A program made the translations under genes and the position numbers. From Porphyridium purpureum (lineage: Eukaryota > Rhodophyta > Bangiophyceae > Porphyridiales > Porphyridiaceae): 64,000 nucleotides of DNA. Of this stretch, positions 1 to 9,872 are shown in pieces; within the stretch, counting starts at the first letter, position 1; each line of letters opens with the position of its first letter. The notes beneath the pieces are model-generated. The model saw nothing but the letters and a program-made list of their open reading frames with translations. It made no database searches and was not told the DNA's origin. Where the stretch lies: assembly GCA_008690995.1 (NCBI GenBank), contig VRMN01000010.1, positions 434,001 through 498,000 on the forward strand, given 5' to 3'.

Positions 1-1629
1 GCCGGCCTTTAGCGCTAAGGCTGTATCCACTTGCCCCACGAAAATTACAAGAGAAAGAGAGAGAGAGAGGGAGAGAGAGAGCCCAGAGATGAGGGGTTTC
101 GAGGATTGACCCTTATGATGTCGAAGACATGGTGGAGCGCAAGAGCTGGTCGTAGTTCTGCAGAAAGGTTGGGATTGATATGTATCGTCATGATAGGAGG
201 TGGTTTCTTGTTTATGGCCATCTGTGTGTCTTTATGAAGATAGATTGTCATAGCTCTTACGAGTGCGGTTGGGTAGCTTGTCGCAGTTCTGCTCCTGTAC
301 GCGGCTCACGCAGATGACGCGCGAGTTGAACTCTGCATCTAAATCATTTTGAGCGGTGATCCATTCGTGGAAGACAAAGTATTCCTGTGTATCCGACCGC
401 CAAACGGAGCCATTGAATGCATTCTGTTTGGGGTGCCACTTGCAGAAGGCGGAAAGGCTCAACGTGCAGGTCGACGAAATGTTTTAGACATGAAGCTCTG
501 ATTAGCGGCCTTTTTAACGATTGGAACTGTGGGCGAGTCGTGCGACAAGATCTGATTTGCGGACGGTTCGACGTTCAACTAGTCTGGAAATACCGAAACC
601 CGGACGCGTGCACAAATGCGAATCATGGCTTAGTTCATTTTCGAGCAGGTGAGCAACACCATTATTTCTTTCAGCTGTGTGGTCGCCGCTTGCGTCTCAA
701 AGACGACGGGCGACTGTCGTTTTTCTTCACCGAGCGGACGGATGGACTTTGATTGTCATGGTGTTGGGGGCGGGGACAATCGCCGTGTCTGCCATGGCAG
801 ATCGTCATCTCTTCGTGCGAGTCAGATTTGACGTCGCTTTTGCGTGGATGTTTGCTACGCCAGTTACCACAACCAATCAGTCCCGTCGATGCAAGCGTGC
901 TCTTTCGATCCGGTCACATCAATTGCATCCGCGGATTCAGTCTCACTCGGCGCGAGTGCAGAAGGCTTGCATTCCACGATTATATTGTAAAAATGACAAT
1001 CTCGCTATTTCTCCCGCGGATTCATGAGTCTGAAAATGTAAACCGCAACTTCTTTCCGCTTGACACTCTTGCCTGTGCGGTGAACCCGAGTCTTTTCCGT
1101 CGAATCACCAATTACCCTCACGAACGACTGCGCCTGCTCTTCTAGCTTTCTTAAACTGTCTTCAACTTTCTTCACCCGTCTCGCCTGCTTGAGATCTTTC
1201 GCATCGACGCACACCCAGCGTTGCCGAGATGTGCAAGACTTCCGCACAGACACCTCGCAGCGGTGCTCAACCGGATGGAGCACAACTGCGTTGCAATCCA
1301 GAAACGGTTTCCCCGTTCCCTGGAGCGAGTAACCGATAAACCGATCTGGGCGATACACAATTCACACGAGAAACCCTGATCCGTAAACCGATCTCCAGAC
1401 CGGTTACAAACCGTTTACCGGCTGTTGCATGCGTTGCCGCGCGGCACGTGAAGGGGCGCAGCGGGACAAGATAAGCGGCAGGAGGCGTCTGCGTCAGGCG
1501 GCGTTTGGTTTGGCTGAGCGCGGCGCCCTGTGAAGGAGGAATGACAGCCCGAAGAACGGGCTTGCGCACGCTGCTGGCTCGCGGATGTGATGCGAAGTGC
1601 GTTCGCGTGGTCCGGTACAAGCAGAAGAA
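1..1629. other. gene-free or unassigned left edge
   Basis: No confident gene. A GA microsatellite lies near 50-80. Two minus-strand open stretches look somewhat protein-like: about 232-480 (a hydrophilic segment including EYFVFHEWITAQNDLD, ending in a stop) and 1005-1358 (basic, helix-forming, including KVEDSLRKLEEQAQSFVRV). Neither has a usable ATG at its front, so they could be exons of a spliced gene or chance frames. Around 1320-1420 there is a cluster of 'taaaccg/accggt' words like those found in other intergenic regions of this window. Confidence 0.5.
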
Positions 1630-3591
1630 ATGAACAGACGGTCGAGGATGCTCGTGGACGTTATGCGTGCGTGCAGGTGGGTGATTGTGCTTCTGCTGCT
1701 GGTCTGCTGCGGTCGCGCTGGAGCAACATCAAACTCGTCGGATTCAAGCGTCGCTCGGCAAGACAACACGCGCCCGGAGCAGGTGGATAATGTGATTTTG
1801 AGTACTTCAGGGCAAAAGGGCACGGCAGATGGAATTTTGGCGGAGCAATCGGTGATATCGCTCACACAATCCGCAGCGGCGCTTGCGAATGAGTCACTTC
1901 AGCACCAGACTCGTCTCCCTTCCAATGTGGGCAAGAGCTGCGATCGTGCGTCGGATTGCAGTCCGAGGAAACGGACATGGACGTCTGCCGAGGCACTGGC
2001 ATGCGACATGGAGACACACAAGTGCTCTCCGACTTGCGAAAAAGGTGCAGCCCGGGCGGAACAGTGCGAAGTGAATCGGATTTGCGCCACTCCGGTCAGC
2101 GCGTCCGAGCTGGCGGTTGCGGGCTCGACGGCTTCCGTTTGCCGTTTGCGCACGCCGGGTGAGTACCTTACGGACACTAACTTTCAGCGAGTGCTCGTTC
2201 TCGTCTGGTCTGCAACAGCGCTGGCAAATGCTGGCGGGCTGGCCGGCGGAACATTATTTGTTCCTATCCTTGCCATCATGCTTACGTATCCGATGACGCG
2301 CGCAGCAGCACTGAGCCAGGCGCTCGTGTGTGGCGGTTCTTTGAGCGCGACGCTTTACCAACTGCTCAGGGCGCGGCATCCAGTTCGAGACCGTCCAGCC
2401 ATCGCGTTCGACGTCCTTGCTCTCGGACTTCCGGGGCTGCTCGCAGGCTCCCTGCTTGGAGTTCTTTTGAGCACTTCGTTTGCTACATATGTTTCTGGCT
2501 TCACATTGTGTCTGTTGCTGGTTGCTACGGCGACAAGTAGTGGGCGCACTGCGATCCAAATGCGCCAGCTTGAACGCTCGGACCGCATGCTAGCTGCTGG
2601 AAAGGATGGCGCAGCGCTTCCCAGTCGAGGTCCGGGACCAAGCGCTGGCGCCATTCGAACAACGGACGGCAAAGTTTTAAGACATTCGGACGCCTTGAGT
2701 GATCGCGAGCTCGCCATGTACTCGACATCATTTGATTATGGCGCCGGCGGCAATGGCCAGCAGCATAATTTTCAAACGTCTCGATATCACGGCAGCGTGA
2801 TGAAGTGGGTGTCATTACTCCGGGACATTGTCCGTCCTGATCCGCGACGAACAGTGCACGACGTGTCAAGAGTATATGAGCGAGAGCGGCAGCGCTTTCC
2901 CGCAGTGGAGAGTGCGTTGATTTCCGTCGCGTGGGGACTCGTGCTTGGGTTTTCTTATATTCGTAGTGGCATGCCGGTGTGCAGTCGTGCATTTGCGCTT
3001 GCTGCGTGCGCGCAGCTAACCGGGCTGTACCTGCTTCTGCGCAGCGTGCTTCGCAACTTGCTCAGCTGGCACGAGCATAAACTACGGCTTCACTATGTGT
3101 TCCATGATAGTGATGTGATTTGGGGTGAGTCGGACACGAATACCGGTAAGGGCAAGTCGGCAACGCAATCATTCACTGCACTATTTTGTGCGCTCAGTAT
3201 CGTGATAGGATCTGTCTGCGCCTTTGTGGGTATCGGACCCGCCGCGTTGATGACACCCGTGATGGTATCGGTGCTGCATATGGATCCCGTGGTGGTGCAA
3301 GCGACGTCGGCCCCAATCAACCTCATTACATCTTCCGCCGTGCTTGTTCAGTTGTATTTTCAGGCGCAAGTCGAAGTCACTGCAAGTGCCATTTTGTTTT
3401 TGACTGCGGCGACCGCTAGCCTCAGCGGCATTGTACTCGCACGACATGTCGTTAGAAAGTATCGGCTCAAATCCCTCGTAGTTGCGGTGCTGAGTTTGGT
3501 GCTCTATTTGAGCTTTGTGCTTTGTGTATACACGACGGTTTTGCGATTCAACGCTCAGCCGCGTGAATCGTTCTATCACGGAATGTGCTGA
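1630..3591 (+). CDS. TauE/SafE-family multi-pass membrane protein
   Basis: The protein has about 653 residues. It starts at the first ATG, which is followed by a basic stretch and a hydrophobic run (VIVLLLLVCC), a likely signal peptide. A Cys-rich, probably lumenal or extracellular segment follows (about residues 100-180). The membrane core begins with NAGGLAGGTLFVPILAIML and an AAALSQALVCGGSL segment, the glycine-rich first repeat typical of TauE/SafE (DUF81) proteins. A long hydrophilic loop separates it from a second membrane block that contains SVCAFVGIGPAALMTPVM, the matching second repeat. The family includes sulfite/organosulfonate exporters and plant homologues of largely unknown substrate; Cys-rich N-termini occur in eukaryotic members. 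Substrate and membrane are not deducible here. It is convergent with the CoA ligase at 3642, 50 bases away. Confidence 0.85.
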   Translation: MNRRSRMLVDVMRACRWVIVLLLLVCCGRAGATSNSSDSSVARQDNTRPEQVDNVILSTSGQKGTADGILAEQSVISLTQSAAALANESLQHQTRLPSNVGKSCDRASDCSPRKRTWTSAEALACDMETHKCSPTCEKGAARAEQCEVNRICATPVSASELAVAGSTASVCRLRTPGEYLTDTNFQRVLVLVWSATALANAGGLAGGTLFVPILAIMLTYPMTRAAALSQALVCGGSLSATLYQLLRARHPVRDRPAIAFDVLALGLPGLLAGSLLGVLLSTSFATYVSGFTLCLLLVATATSSGRTAIQMRQLERSDRMLAAGKDGAALPSRGPGPSAGAIRTTDGKVLRHSDALSDRELAMYSTSFDYGAGGNGQQHNFQTSRYHGSVMKWVSLLRDIVRPDPRRTVHDVSRVYERERQRFPAVESALISVAWGLVLGFSYIRSGMPVCSRAFALAACAQLTGLYLLLRSVLRNLLSWHEHKLRLHYVFHDSDVIWGESDTNTGKGKSATQSFTALFCALSIVIGSVCAFVGIGPAALMTPVMVSVLHMDPVVVQATSAPINLITSSAVLVQLYFQAQVEVTASAILFLTAATASLSGIVLARHVVRKYRLKSLVVAVLSLVLYLSFVLCVYTTVLRFNAQPRESFYHGMC

Positions 3592-3641
3592 GAAAAAATG
3601 GACAGATATATCACAACTCTAAGCACTCATAGCAGCCTCCT

Positions 3642-5306
3642 TTACTGAAGTAATGCAGCAGCGACATGCCGTCGCTGGACTTTGCCAGTCGCACCTTTCG
3701 GAATCTGGTCCAGGCTGTACAACTTGATGGGTACCTTGAACAGTGCAAGCCTGCCCTTGACGTGCTCCAAAATACTCTCTTCGGTAATGGACGCGTCCTT
3801 GACCACCACTGCGGCGTGCACCACTTCTCCATACTTTGCGTCCGGCGCCCCAAAGGAGACGGCTTCCAAGACGCCAGCGCAGCTTAGCAGTGCAGCGTCG
3901 ACCTCCAGCGGTGAAATCTTTTCGCCGCCACGGTTGATGAGCTCCTTAATGCGGCCCGTTAGCGTCAGATATCCATCGGTATCCAGAAATCCCTGGTCAC
4001 CTGTGTGAAACCAGCCCGCTGCAAAGGCCGTTTCGTTTGCGGCCGCGTTATTATGGTATCCGTGCGTCACGTTCGCTCCGCGAATGCACACTTCGCCCAC
4101 GACTCCCGGTGTGCTCATTTCCGAATTCTGCTCATCCAAAATGGTTATCGATACGCTGCCTTGCGGCGGCCCAACGCTTCCCGGCTTACGCACACCATGG
4201 CTTGGCAACGGATTGCTGGCCATTTGGTGCGCGGCTTCCGTCATACCGTAGGCCTCGAGGACGGGTGCATGAAACGTGGACTCGAGCTGCTCGAGCGTGC
4301 TACTCGCGAGCGAGGCAGAGCAGCTCCGAATGAATCGCAAATGGATATTCTCGTGCATGCCGTTCGCCGCGAAATCGGTGTCTGCGCGCTGAAGCAAGAT
4401 TTGATGGATAGTGGGCACCGCTGTGTACCAGGTCACGCCGAATTGCGCAACCATAGGCCAGAACGTGGACGCAGAAAATTTCCCCATAGGAGGGATTACC
4501 ACGCATCCACCGGATGCCAGTGTGGACAGCAGTGCAGCGATCAAGCCATGCACATGGAACAAGGGCATCACGAGAATGGTGGTATCCGACGCAGTCAGTT
4601 CGTACGTGCGCACAATGTTGTCCACCGAGCATGCCATGTTACCGTGCGACAGCGGGACTCCTTTGGGTTTGGAAGTCGTGCCGCTTGTGTGGAGAAACAT
4701 GGCAGTCACATCGGCTCGGACGGAAGAAGATTTCGCGGGAACTTCTTGATGGTGACCCGATCTCGTCGCAGTGCTCGCCTCCAGACGAAAGTGGCCGTGC
4801 TGGCCGTCCACTTCGTCAAATACGTTCACGACCATCGCCGTACCGAGCCCAACAGCGGACACAACAGCAGGTAAAGTGTGATCACTGCCGCTCACGAGCA
4901 GCACCTTACACGCAGTGTCCGTGAGATAAAACTCAAACTCATCGCGCATGTAATTCGGATTGAGCGGCGCCACCACAGCGCCCAGTGACACAACGGCAAG
5001 GTAAGCCACGACAAACTCTGCGCTGTTCTGCTGCACCATACACACTGCGTCGCCTGCTTTCAAATGTCCAATTTCCAACAACTGCGTTGCAAAGTCGGCG
5101 ACCAACTCACGCAGCGTGGCGAACGTGAAATCACGGCTCTTGAACACAGTCTCTGGCGCGCGCGCCGCATCATTCAAAAGCACCTCGCGCAGAGCATGTC
5201 GGTCTGCTTGTCCACGGCTCAGAACATCGCACAAGGTCTCCATCTTTCCTTCTTTGCTTGCGTCCTTCGTTGTGTCGTCCGTTCTTCTCGCTGTTCCATC
5301 TGGCAT
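3642..5306 (-). CDS. AAE3: oxalate-CoA ligase / AAE3-type acyl-activating enzyme
   Basis: About 554 residues, an ANL-superfamily adenylate-forming enzyme. The ATP-binding P-loop is FLHTSGTTSKPKGVP near residue 206. It is followed by PLFHVHGLIAALLSTLA, WYTAVPTIHQILL, RSCSASLA, EAYGMTEAAHQMASNPLP, a TGDQGFLD motif and the C-terminal hinge/lysine region (GRIKELINRGGEKISP ... PKGATGKVQR). These segments match plant AAE3 and yeast Pcs60, which form oxalyl-CoA from oxalate, better than they match fatty-acid ligases. That specificity is inferred from similarity I recall. No PTS1 tripeptide is visible (the C-terminus is ALLQ), so peroxisomal import by that route is unlikely. The start is the first ATG. 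It is divergent from the gene at 5761. Confidence 0.88.
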   Translation of the reverse strand: MPDGTARRTDDTTKDASKEGKMETLCDVLSRGQADRHALREVLLNDAARAPETVFKSRDFTFATLRELVADFATQLLEIGHLKAGDAVCMVQQNSAEFVVAYLAVVSLGAVVAPLNPNYMRDEFEFYLTDTACKVLLVSGSDHTLPAVVSAVGLGTAMVVNVFDEVDGQHGHFRLEASTATRSGHHQEVPAKSSSVRADVTAMFLHTSGTTSKPKGVPLSHGNMACSVDNIVRTYELTASDTTILVMPLFHVHGLIAALLSTLASGGCVVIPPMGKFSASTFWPMVAQFGVTWYTAVPTIHQILLQRADTDFAANGMHENIHLRFIRSCSASLASSTLEQLESTFHAPVLEAYGMTEAAHQMASNPLPSHGVRKPGSVGPPQGSVSITILDEQNSEMSTPGVVGEVCIRGANVTHGYHNNAAANETAFAAGWFHTGDQGFLDTDGYLTLTGRIKELINRGGEKISPLEVDAALLSCAGVLEAVSFGAPDAKYGEVVHAAVVVKDASITEESILEHVKGRLALFKVPIKLYSLDQIPKGATGKVQRRHVAAALLQ

Positions 5307-5760
5307 CACCTTTCATCCGGTAGTTCCACCTTGGATCCCAAACCTCGATCCATGTAAACCGTTTATCCGTTTTCGCGGATTCTCATTTTTTGGTGGCATT
5401 TACTCAGAAATCCACTGTACTCGGTTTCACGGTTACCGGTTCATGCCACACACACAAACTGAACCGCTTTGTGGTCGGCTAGGGTTTGTCGAGTTGACTT
5501 TAAACCGTTGAGTCGTTTCAGTGCGATTGTGATTTTGGGGTAGTTTTTAGTATGAGTATTGAGCGGAGTCATTAAACCGTTAGGGTTCTGGATATGGTTT
5601 GGAAGTGAAAACGAGGTCGCGAGCACGCGCGGTGGAACGCAGTGAAGCGACGAGTGACTGACTGACATGAAGCACGCGGACGTTGAGTGATTGGGTTGGG
5701 TTGAGGGCAACGAGACAGCAAGAGAGAGAGAGAGAGAGGCTTTGTGTGTGTGATGATAGT
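5307..5760. promoter_or_regulatory. divergent intergenic promoter region
   Basis: 454 bases separate two divergently oriented genes. The stretch contains scattered 'aaaccgttta' and 'accggtt' words, two telo-box-like words (ctagggttt near 5480 and ttagggttctgg near 5580), and a long GA microsatellite at about 5719-5739 just before the downstream ATG. No transcription start can be placed. Confidence 0.4.
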
Positions 5761-6486
5761 ATGGCGAGACAACGAGGCGGGTCAAATAAGGCCAGTGGCC
5801 GTGGACAAAGTAGCGGAGCGGGGACCGGAGCGGGACGCGGAGATGCGGCAGATGAGATGGACCCGCCGCCGCGCGTGCTGCGCAAGGCGCCGCAGGACGA
5901 GATTGATGTGTTCATTGAGATGTGCGCAGAGTTTCCGGCGTCGGAGATTTCCGCTATCATTGCCAAGCGCGTCCTGACGCTCGAGCAGCTGCGCTCGTAC
6001 GGCCCCGCCGCAGTGTACAAGTGGCAGCAGTTCTGTCGAAGGAAGGGCGTGCCGGGCTTTGGCCGGGGTGAAAATATTGAGGATGCATTCCCGCGCGCGC
6101 GGGGAGCGAGCGCCGTCAAGTCAGATGTCACCGCGCTGCTGGCAAATTCTGCTTCGGCGGCAGGCTCCTCCGCATCACAAAGCCAAAAAGTAGGCGCTCC
6201 GAAAGAAAAAGAAAGCGGACACGCCTCGCTCCCTCTCGAAAAGCCAAACGTAAGCGCGGCGCCTCCCTACAAAACAGGGCCGGATGGGAGTTTGCGCCGA
6301 GATATGATCGATGGCAAGGACAGGATGAATACAGCTGGCGCCCTTGCTGCGACTCAACCCGAAACACGGGCAAGTACAGAAATCTGCGACAGCACGACTG
6401 CGCCGCGTGACGATGCGCGTCGATATCATCATCTGATTGGGAAACACCTCATCCATCTGTTAGATGCGCGAGCTGGTTTGCAGTGA
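5761..6486 (+). CDS. hypothetical protein, low-complexity ends
   Basis: I do not recognise this 241-residue protein. The start is the ATG following the GA microsatellite. The N-terminus is Gly/Arg/Ser-rich (RGQSSGAGTGAGRG). A compact region at about residues 35-100 looks folded and helical (APQDEIDVFIEMCAEFPASE, then VYKWQQFCRRKGVPGFGRGE). The rest is Ala/Ser/Lys-rich and probably disordered. The gene reads away from the CoA ligase. A nucleic-acid-associated role is only a guess from the basic composition. The stop lies at the start of a region where several short frames succeed one another, so a spliced 3' extension is possible. Confidence 0.6.
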   Translation: MARQRGGSNKASGRGQSSGAGTGAGRGDAADEMDPPPRVLRKAPQDEIDVFIEMCAEFPASEISAIIAKRVLTLEQLRSYGPAAVYKWQQFCRRKGVPGFGRGENIEDAFPRARGASAVKSDVTALLANSASAAGSSASQSQKVGAPKEKESGHASLPLEKPNVSAAPPYKTGPDGSLRRDMIDGKDRMNTAGALAATQPETRASTEICDSTTAPRDDARRYHHLIGKHLIHLLDARAGLQ

Positions 6487-8044
6487 CGAACATGGACAGC
6501 TGGAAGAGCGGCACCGTCCTGCGTTTCGGGCATTCTGCCGGTTCCACGTGCATACAACGTGCCCTTCCCCAAGCAGAAAGTAAAGAAAGTCCGTGCTGGC
6601 AATGCCGTGTTTGCCGAGGCGTGGTTCCATCCAATCAGCCACCAGTATCCACAAGACGGCGGCAGACTCGGGCTGCGTCAAGCGCTTCGTCAGTAGCTGC
6701 AGTCTGGCTCCTGCGCGGTGTTCGCGTTGGTGTTTGAACTGTACACTATCACAGAACGCGTCTTTCATATGAATGGCACAGATTCGAGCTGTGCGCGAGG
6801 TGGCGAATGTGGATGTGTCCCGAGACAAAGAGAACTGCCGGGATGGCCTGGCCGTCATCGCCACGTTGCGAGTGTTTGTTTACACGCTCGTGCTTCAGCA
6901 CAAGTCATACGCCAGGCGAGGTTTCGAATGGCCAGAAACTGATTCGTATCTTCTCGCATGGGTTTATGATCTGGTACAGCTACTGGGAGGAAGTGGCGTG
7001 GGGAAAGGTGAAATACACCCAAATGACGTGATGTGTAGATGCGGCTCCAAGCTTCATGAGAAAGTGATTACCGCTGCATCCGTGTCGTGCGCCCACCAGA
7101 TGAAAGGATGGTTCGCGTTATCGTCCTGCTGCGTGTTTGGGTGCTAAAGTTTGAAAGCAGGGTCGCTACCTCCGGACGTATTTTAGGTCTCAGTGTCAGC
7201 GAGAGAAGGGCTGAGTTTGATTACAAGCGTGCGTCTGACAAGCCCTCCCGGAATGGCATACATGAAGGCAAGGGGAAGAAGGATGCAAAAGTGGTGTGAT
7301 GCAGCAATGGACTGAAGCAATATTGGAGAGGTTGAAGGCCATTTTAAATGCGGCCTGGAAGGTTGCGCTAGTCCTGCTGATGGAGATCGCATTTGAAGCG
7401 GGCATGCAGACAAGAGCGCCGTAACGCAGCGAGTTGTACTGCTTTGAGGCGGCCTCATGGCTCTTCAACTTCCATCCGTTGTGAATGTGATTTTGCGGAG
7501 GGACTCGAGGCACACTGGACAAGATGAAAGCGCCATCCTTGGTACGAACATCACGATTGACATTGCGATCTTTGTATCGGGGCAAGTGCGAAACTACTCA
7601 GGCTCGTTTGTTCCCGTGGAGTATACCTGTGATATGACGAACAATACTTTTTATCTGGCGTCGACCACACTTGCTTCTCAAATCTACTGTGCAAGGGTCT
7701 GCGACTTGAAAAACATTGCTGCCCGCGATACGCCTTATATTGCGACAGCTTGTTCAAATCTTGCCGTACGGCGGTCGTCGGACATTCTGCATGATTGGAG
7801 AGGTGCTGGGCGCCGACCAAATGGATCTACGCAAATGAGCCTGAATTGTTCAACCCTTGGTGCGATTATAAGATTGCTTTCTGTTTCATCGATGGTGAAG
7901 AAGGCAAGAAAAATAAAGAGGCCGCGTATCATCCTATCTTGTTTGGAAAGAGACTGGTCTCCTGATACTGTCTTGTGTCCAAGCGCGGTCGGTGCTTTCC
8001 ATACGTGATTTATCAACGACCCCACCGAGAGTTCCATATCGACG
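6487..8044. other. unassigned interval with short, frame-shifting open stretches
   Basis: No intact gene is convincing. On the plus strand several stretches look protein-like but change frame: about 6530-6695 (contains NVPFPKQKVKKV), 6773-7147 (contains FVYTLVLQHKSYARRGFEWP), 7457-8008 and about 7800-7960 (contains KWIYANEPELFNPWCDYKIA, ended by a stop). On the minus strand 7735-8163 is also open. This could be a gene with small introns, a decayed gene, or the untranslated flank of neighbours. I could not match any piece to a known family. Confidence 0.3.
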
Positions 8045-8731
8045 TTATCTTTTCTGAAGAGAGCCCGCTTCTGCGCGGATCCCAGTTGGCGCTGTCTTTT
8101 GCGAAGGATCCAACGAGCCATCTGCTGCCTCATTGCCAAGTATCTCCGGCTCAAATCTATCACTGAATCGAGCTACTAGGAGAGTCGTAATACGCTTCAC
8201 AAGACTTCCACCCTCTTCTGACAATTCACGACCGCGACTACTCTTGGGCGACACCACAAATGCGCCTGTGGCAACAGCTACATCAGCGGGTTCCTTTGCT
8301 TCTGGCACGTTGTCTCCGGAAGGCTCTGCGTCTGCGTGCAACTCTGGTGCCGACACAAACATATCTACGCCGGCTGGCTGCGCGATACCAGCCGTCTGTT
8401 GATGTCCGTCTTCAGCCCGAGACGAAGCAACTGCGGACTTGCTCGCAGCTGCCAATGTCTTTTCATTCAACGAGAACGCCTTCCTCACCCCCAACTTGGC
8501 GCCCATGACCTCCGCTCGCTTCCTCCTCCCAGATGGCGCGTTTGGCGCGCCTGCGCCTTCCGCAGCAGCATCTCCCGCACCCAATCCAGCTCGCGATATC
8601 GAGCCCTGCAACTGCTTCACTTTCCGCGCTAAGCGCGACAACTTTTTCGAGCCGGACGCAGCGCCTTCCAGCACTGGACTGTTCAATTCGCTTTCCGCGT
8701 CCGGCGACTGACTCCACTGCTCGTCCGCCAT
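8045..8731 (-). CDS. hypothetical Ala/Ser-rich protein
   Basis: A 228-residue protein of unknown function. The start is the ATG at 8731 (MADEQWSQSPDAES); longer in-frame translation upstream passes through microsatellite DNA and is ignored. A basic segment (about 30-45, KKLSRLARKVKQLQ) could form a short amphipathic helix. A second basic patch (SGRRKRAEVMGAKLG) is followed by a long Ala/Pro/Ser/Glu-rich stretch that looks disordered. A further possible helix (LVKRITTLLVARFSDRF) lies near the C-terminus. No catalytic motif is visible. Another minus-strand frame overlaps its 3' end, so the C-terminus is uncertain. Confidence 0.5.
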   Translation of the reverse strand: MADEQWSQSPDAESELNSPVLEGAASGSKKLSRLARKVKQLQGSISRAGLGAGDAAAEGAGAPNAPSGRRKRAEVMGAKLGVRKAFSLNEKTLAAASKSAVASSRAEDGHQQTAGIAQPAGVDMFVSAPELHADAEPSGDNVPEAKEPADVAVATGAFVVSPKSSRGRELSEEGGSLVKRITTLLVARFSDRFEPEILGNEAADGSLDPSQKTAPTGIRAEAGSLQKR

Positions 8732-8738
8732 GCTTACC

Positions 8739-8805
8739 ACAACGACGACCACTACCACCAGAAACCGCAGCGGCGACGACGACGGTAACGGCAACGGCAA
8801 CGGCA

Positions 8806-8839
<34 letters not shown>

Positions 8840-8840
8840 A
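8739..8840. repeat. compound microsatellite (ACC/GAC, CGGCAA, GGC)
   Basis: An interrupted ACC/GAC trinucleotide tract passes into about three CGGCAA hexamers and then about eleven GGC/CGG units (8807-8839). It lies immediately upstream of the minus-strand gene starting at 8731, so it falls in that gene's 5' leader or promoter. Confidence 0.9.
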
Positions 8841-9585
8841 AGGTACGCCTACCCGCTTCTTGTCCTGTATTCACCACCCAACCAATCACATCCCAGCCGC
8901 TTCCGCACCCCAATGCCCACACGCTCAGCACGCGCCTGCGTTCCATTTTTCCTTTCCATCCGAATTTTCACCCCCATTTTCAGCACATTCCCCCAATTTT
9001 TTCATCACCATTTTTTGGTACATTTCACGTTTCATCTCAAAAAGGTCAATATTCTATTCGCAATTCCGACCATTCAATGCTATTTTCACGCTCAATTTTA
9101 AATTCATTCCATTTTTATAACCCGAAACGAACAAGGTACTGGGCCCAAAACGGCGTTGACTCATCTAGATTCTCACGCGCATTGGTTGTCATGTTGACGG
9201 GTACCTCCCGAATGTTTTAATGTGATCCAATCCAACGCCGGCACACAATAACTGGCGCTGCTGATGTTAAAACGTGTACCGCCGCGCGCTTGATCAAACT
9301 CGGCAGGTCTCCGCGGCGCACGCCTCCTCTCCACCGCTTGCCAAAGCTCCTCCACCAGCCTTGCTTCCCACCCACAACAAACGCTCTTCGCCTCGCCCAC
9401 TAAAACATGTCGCCCCTGCTGCACACGCGTGTGCCGAGTCTCCCCCTTTCTCACGCACAAAATCCACAATTTGTTCCCGGTTCACCGGTTTAACAGTTCA
9501 CTGGTTTAATGGTTTAATGACTACACGTCAACCGGTAACAATTAACCGTTCACCGAGCCACCATTGCGGACGCATTGTCATACCG

Positions 9586-9640
9586 AAACCCTAGGAACCC
9601 TAGGAACCCTAGGAACCCTAGGAACCCTAGGAACCCTAGA
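9586..9640. repeat. 10-bp tandem repeat, unit cctaggaacc
   Basis: Five to six near-perfect copies of a decamer containing the palindrome CCTAGG, which also creates repeated AACCCTAG words resembling the plant telo-box (AAACCCTAA). A further aaccctag follows at about 9660. It lies some 230-290 bases before the ATG of the large AAA+ gene. It could be a regulatory array or a simple microsatellite. Confidence 0.85.
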
Positions 9641-9872
9641 AGAGGGAGGAGGTGGGGAGGAACCCTAGCGCGTTAAAGCGCGCGTGAGTGGCCGCCGGCA
9701 AGGAAGGGGGAGAAGCGGCGAGGCTGGGCGAGAGAGAGCGTGTGAAAGGTGAGAGAGGAGCGGTTGTGTAGGTCTGAGGGGGCGGAGGCACGGGCCGCGG
9801 GGTTGGGAACTGGGTGTTTGTGTGTGTGTGTGTGTAGTTCTTCCGCGTCGTCGCCGTGCATTGGCGTGGAGA

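Larger units (their letters stand above)
8732..9872. other. divergent intergenic region rich in repeats
   Basis: About 1.1 kb between two divergently oriented genes. It holds a compound trinucleotide/hexanucleotide microsatellite next to the left gene, an AT-rich stretch near 8940-9120, clusters of 'accggttt/aatggttta' words at about 9478-9560, a 10-bp tandem repeat at 9586-9640 and a GT microsatellite at about 9820-9836. Open frames here are products of the repeats. Confidence 0.5.

Noticed and set aside
4005-4874. 289-codon plus-strand open frame
   Set aside because: Antisense to the AMP-forming ligase, whose motifs are unmistakable; His/Arg-rich shadow composition.
9586-9640. Idea that the ccctaggaac array is an internal telomere tract
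   Set aside because: The unit is 10 bp with a CCTAGG palindrome, unlike known red algal or plant telomere repeats; simple tandem repeat is the better reading.
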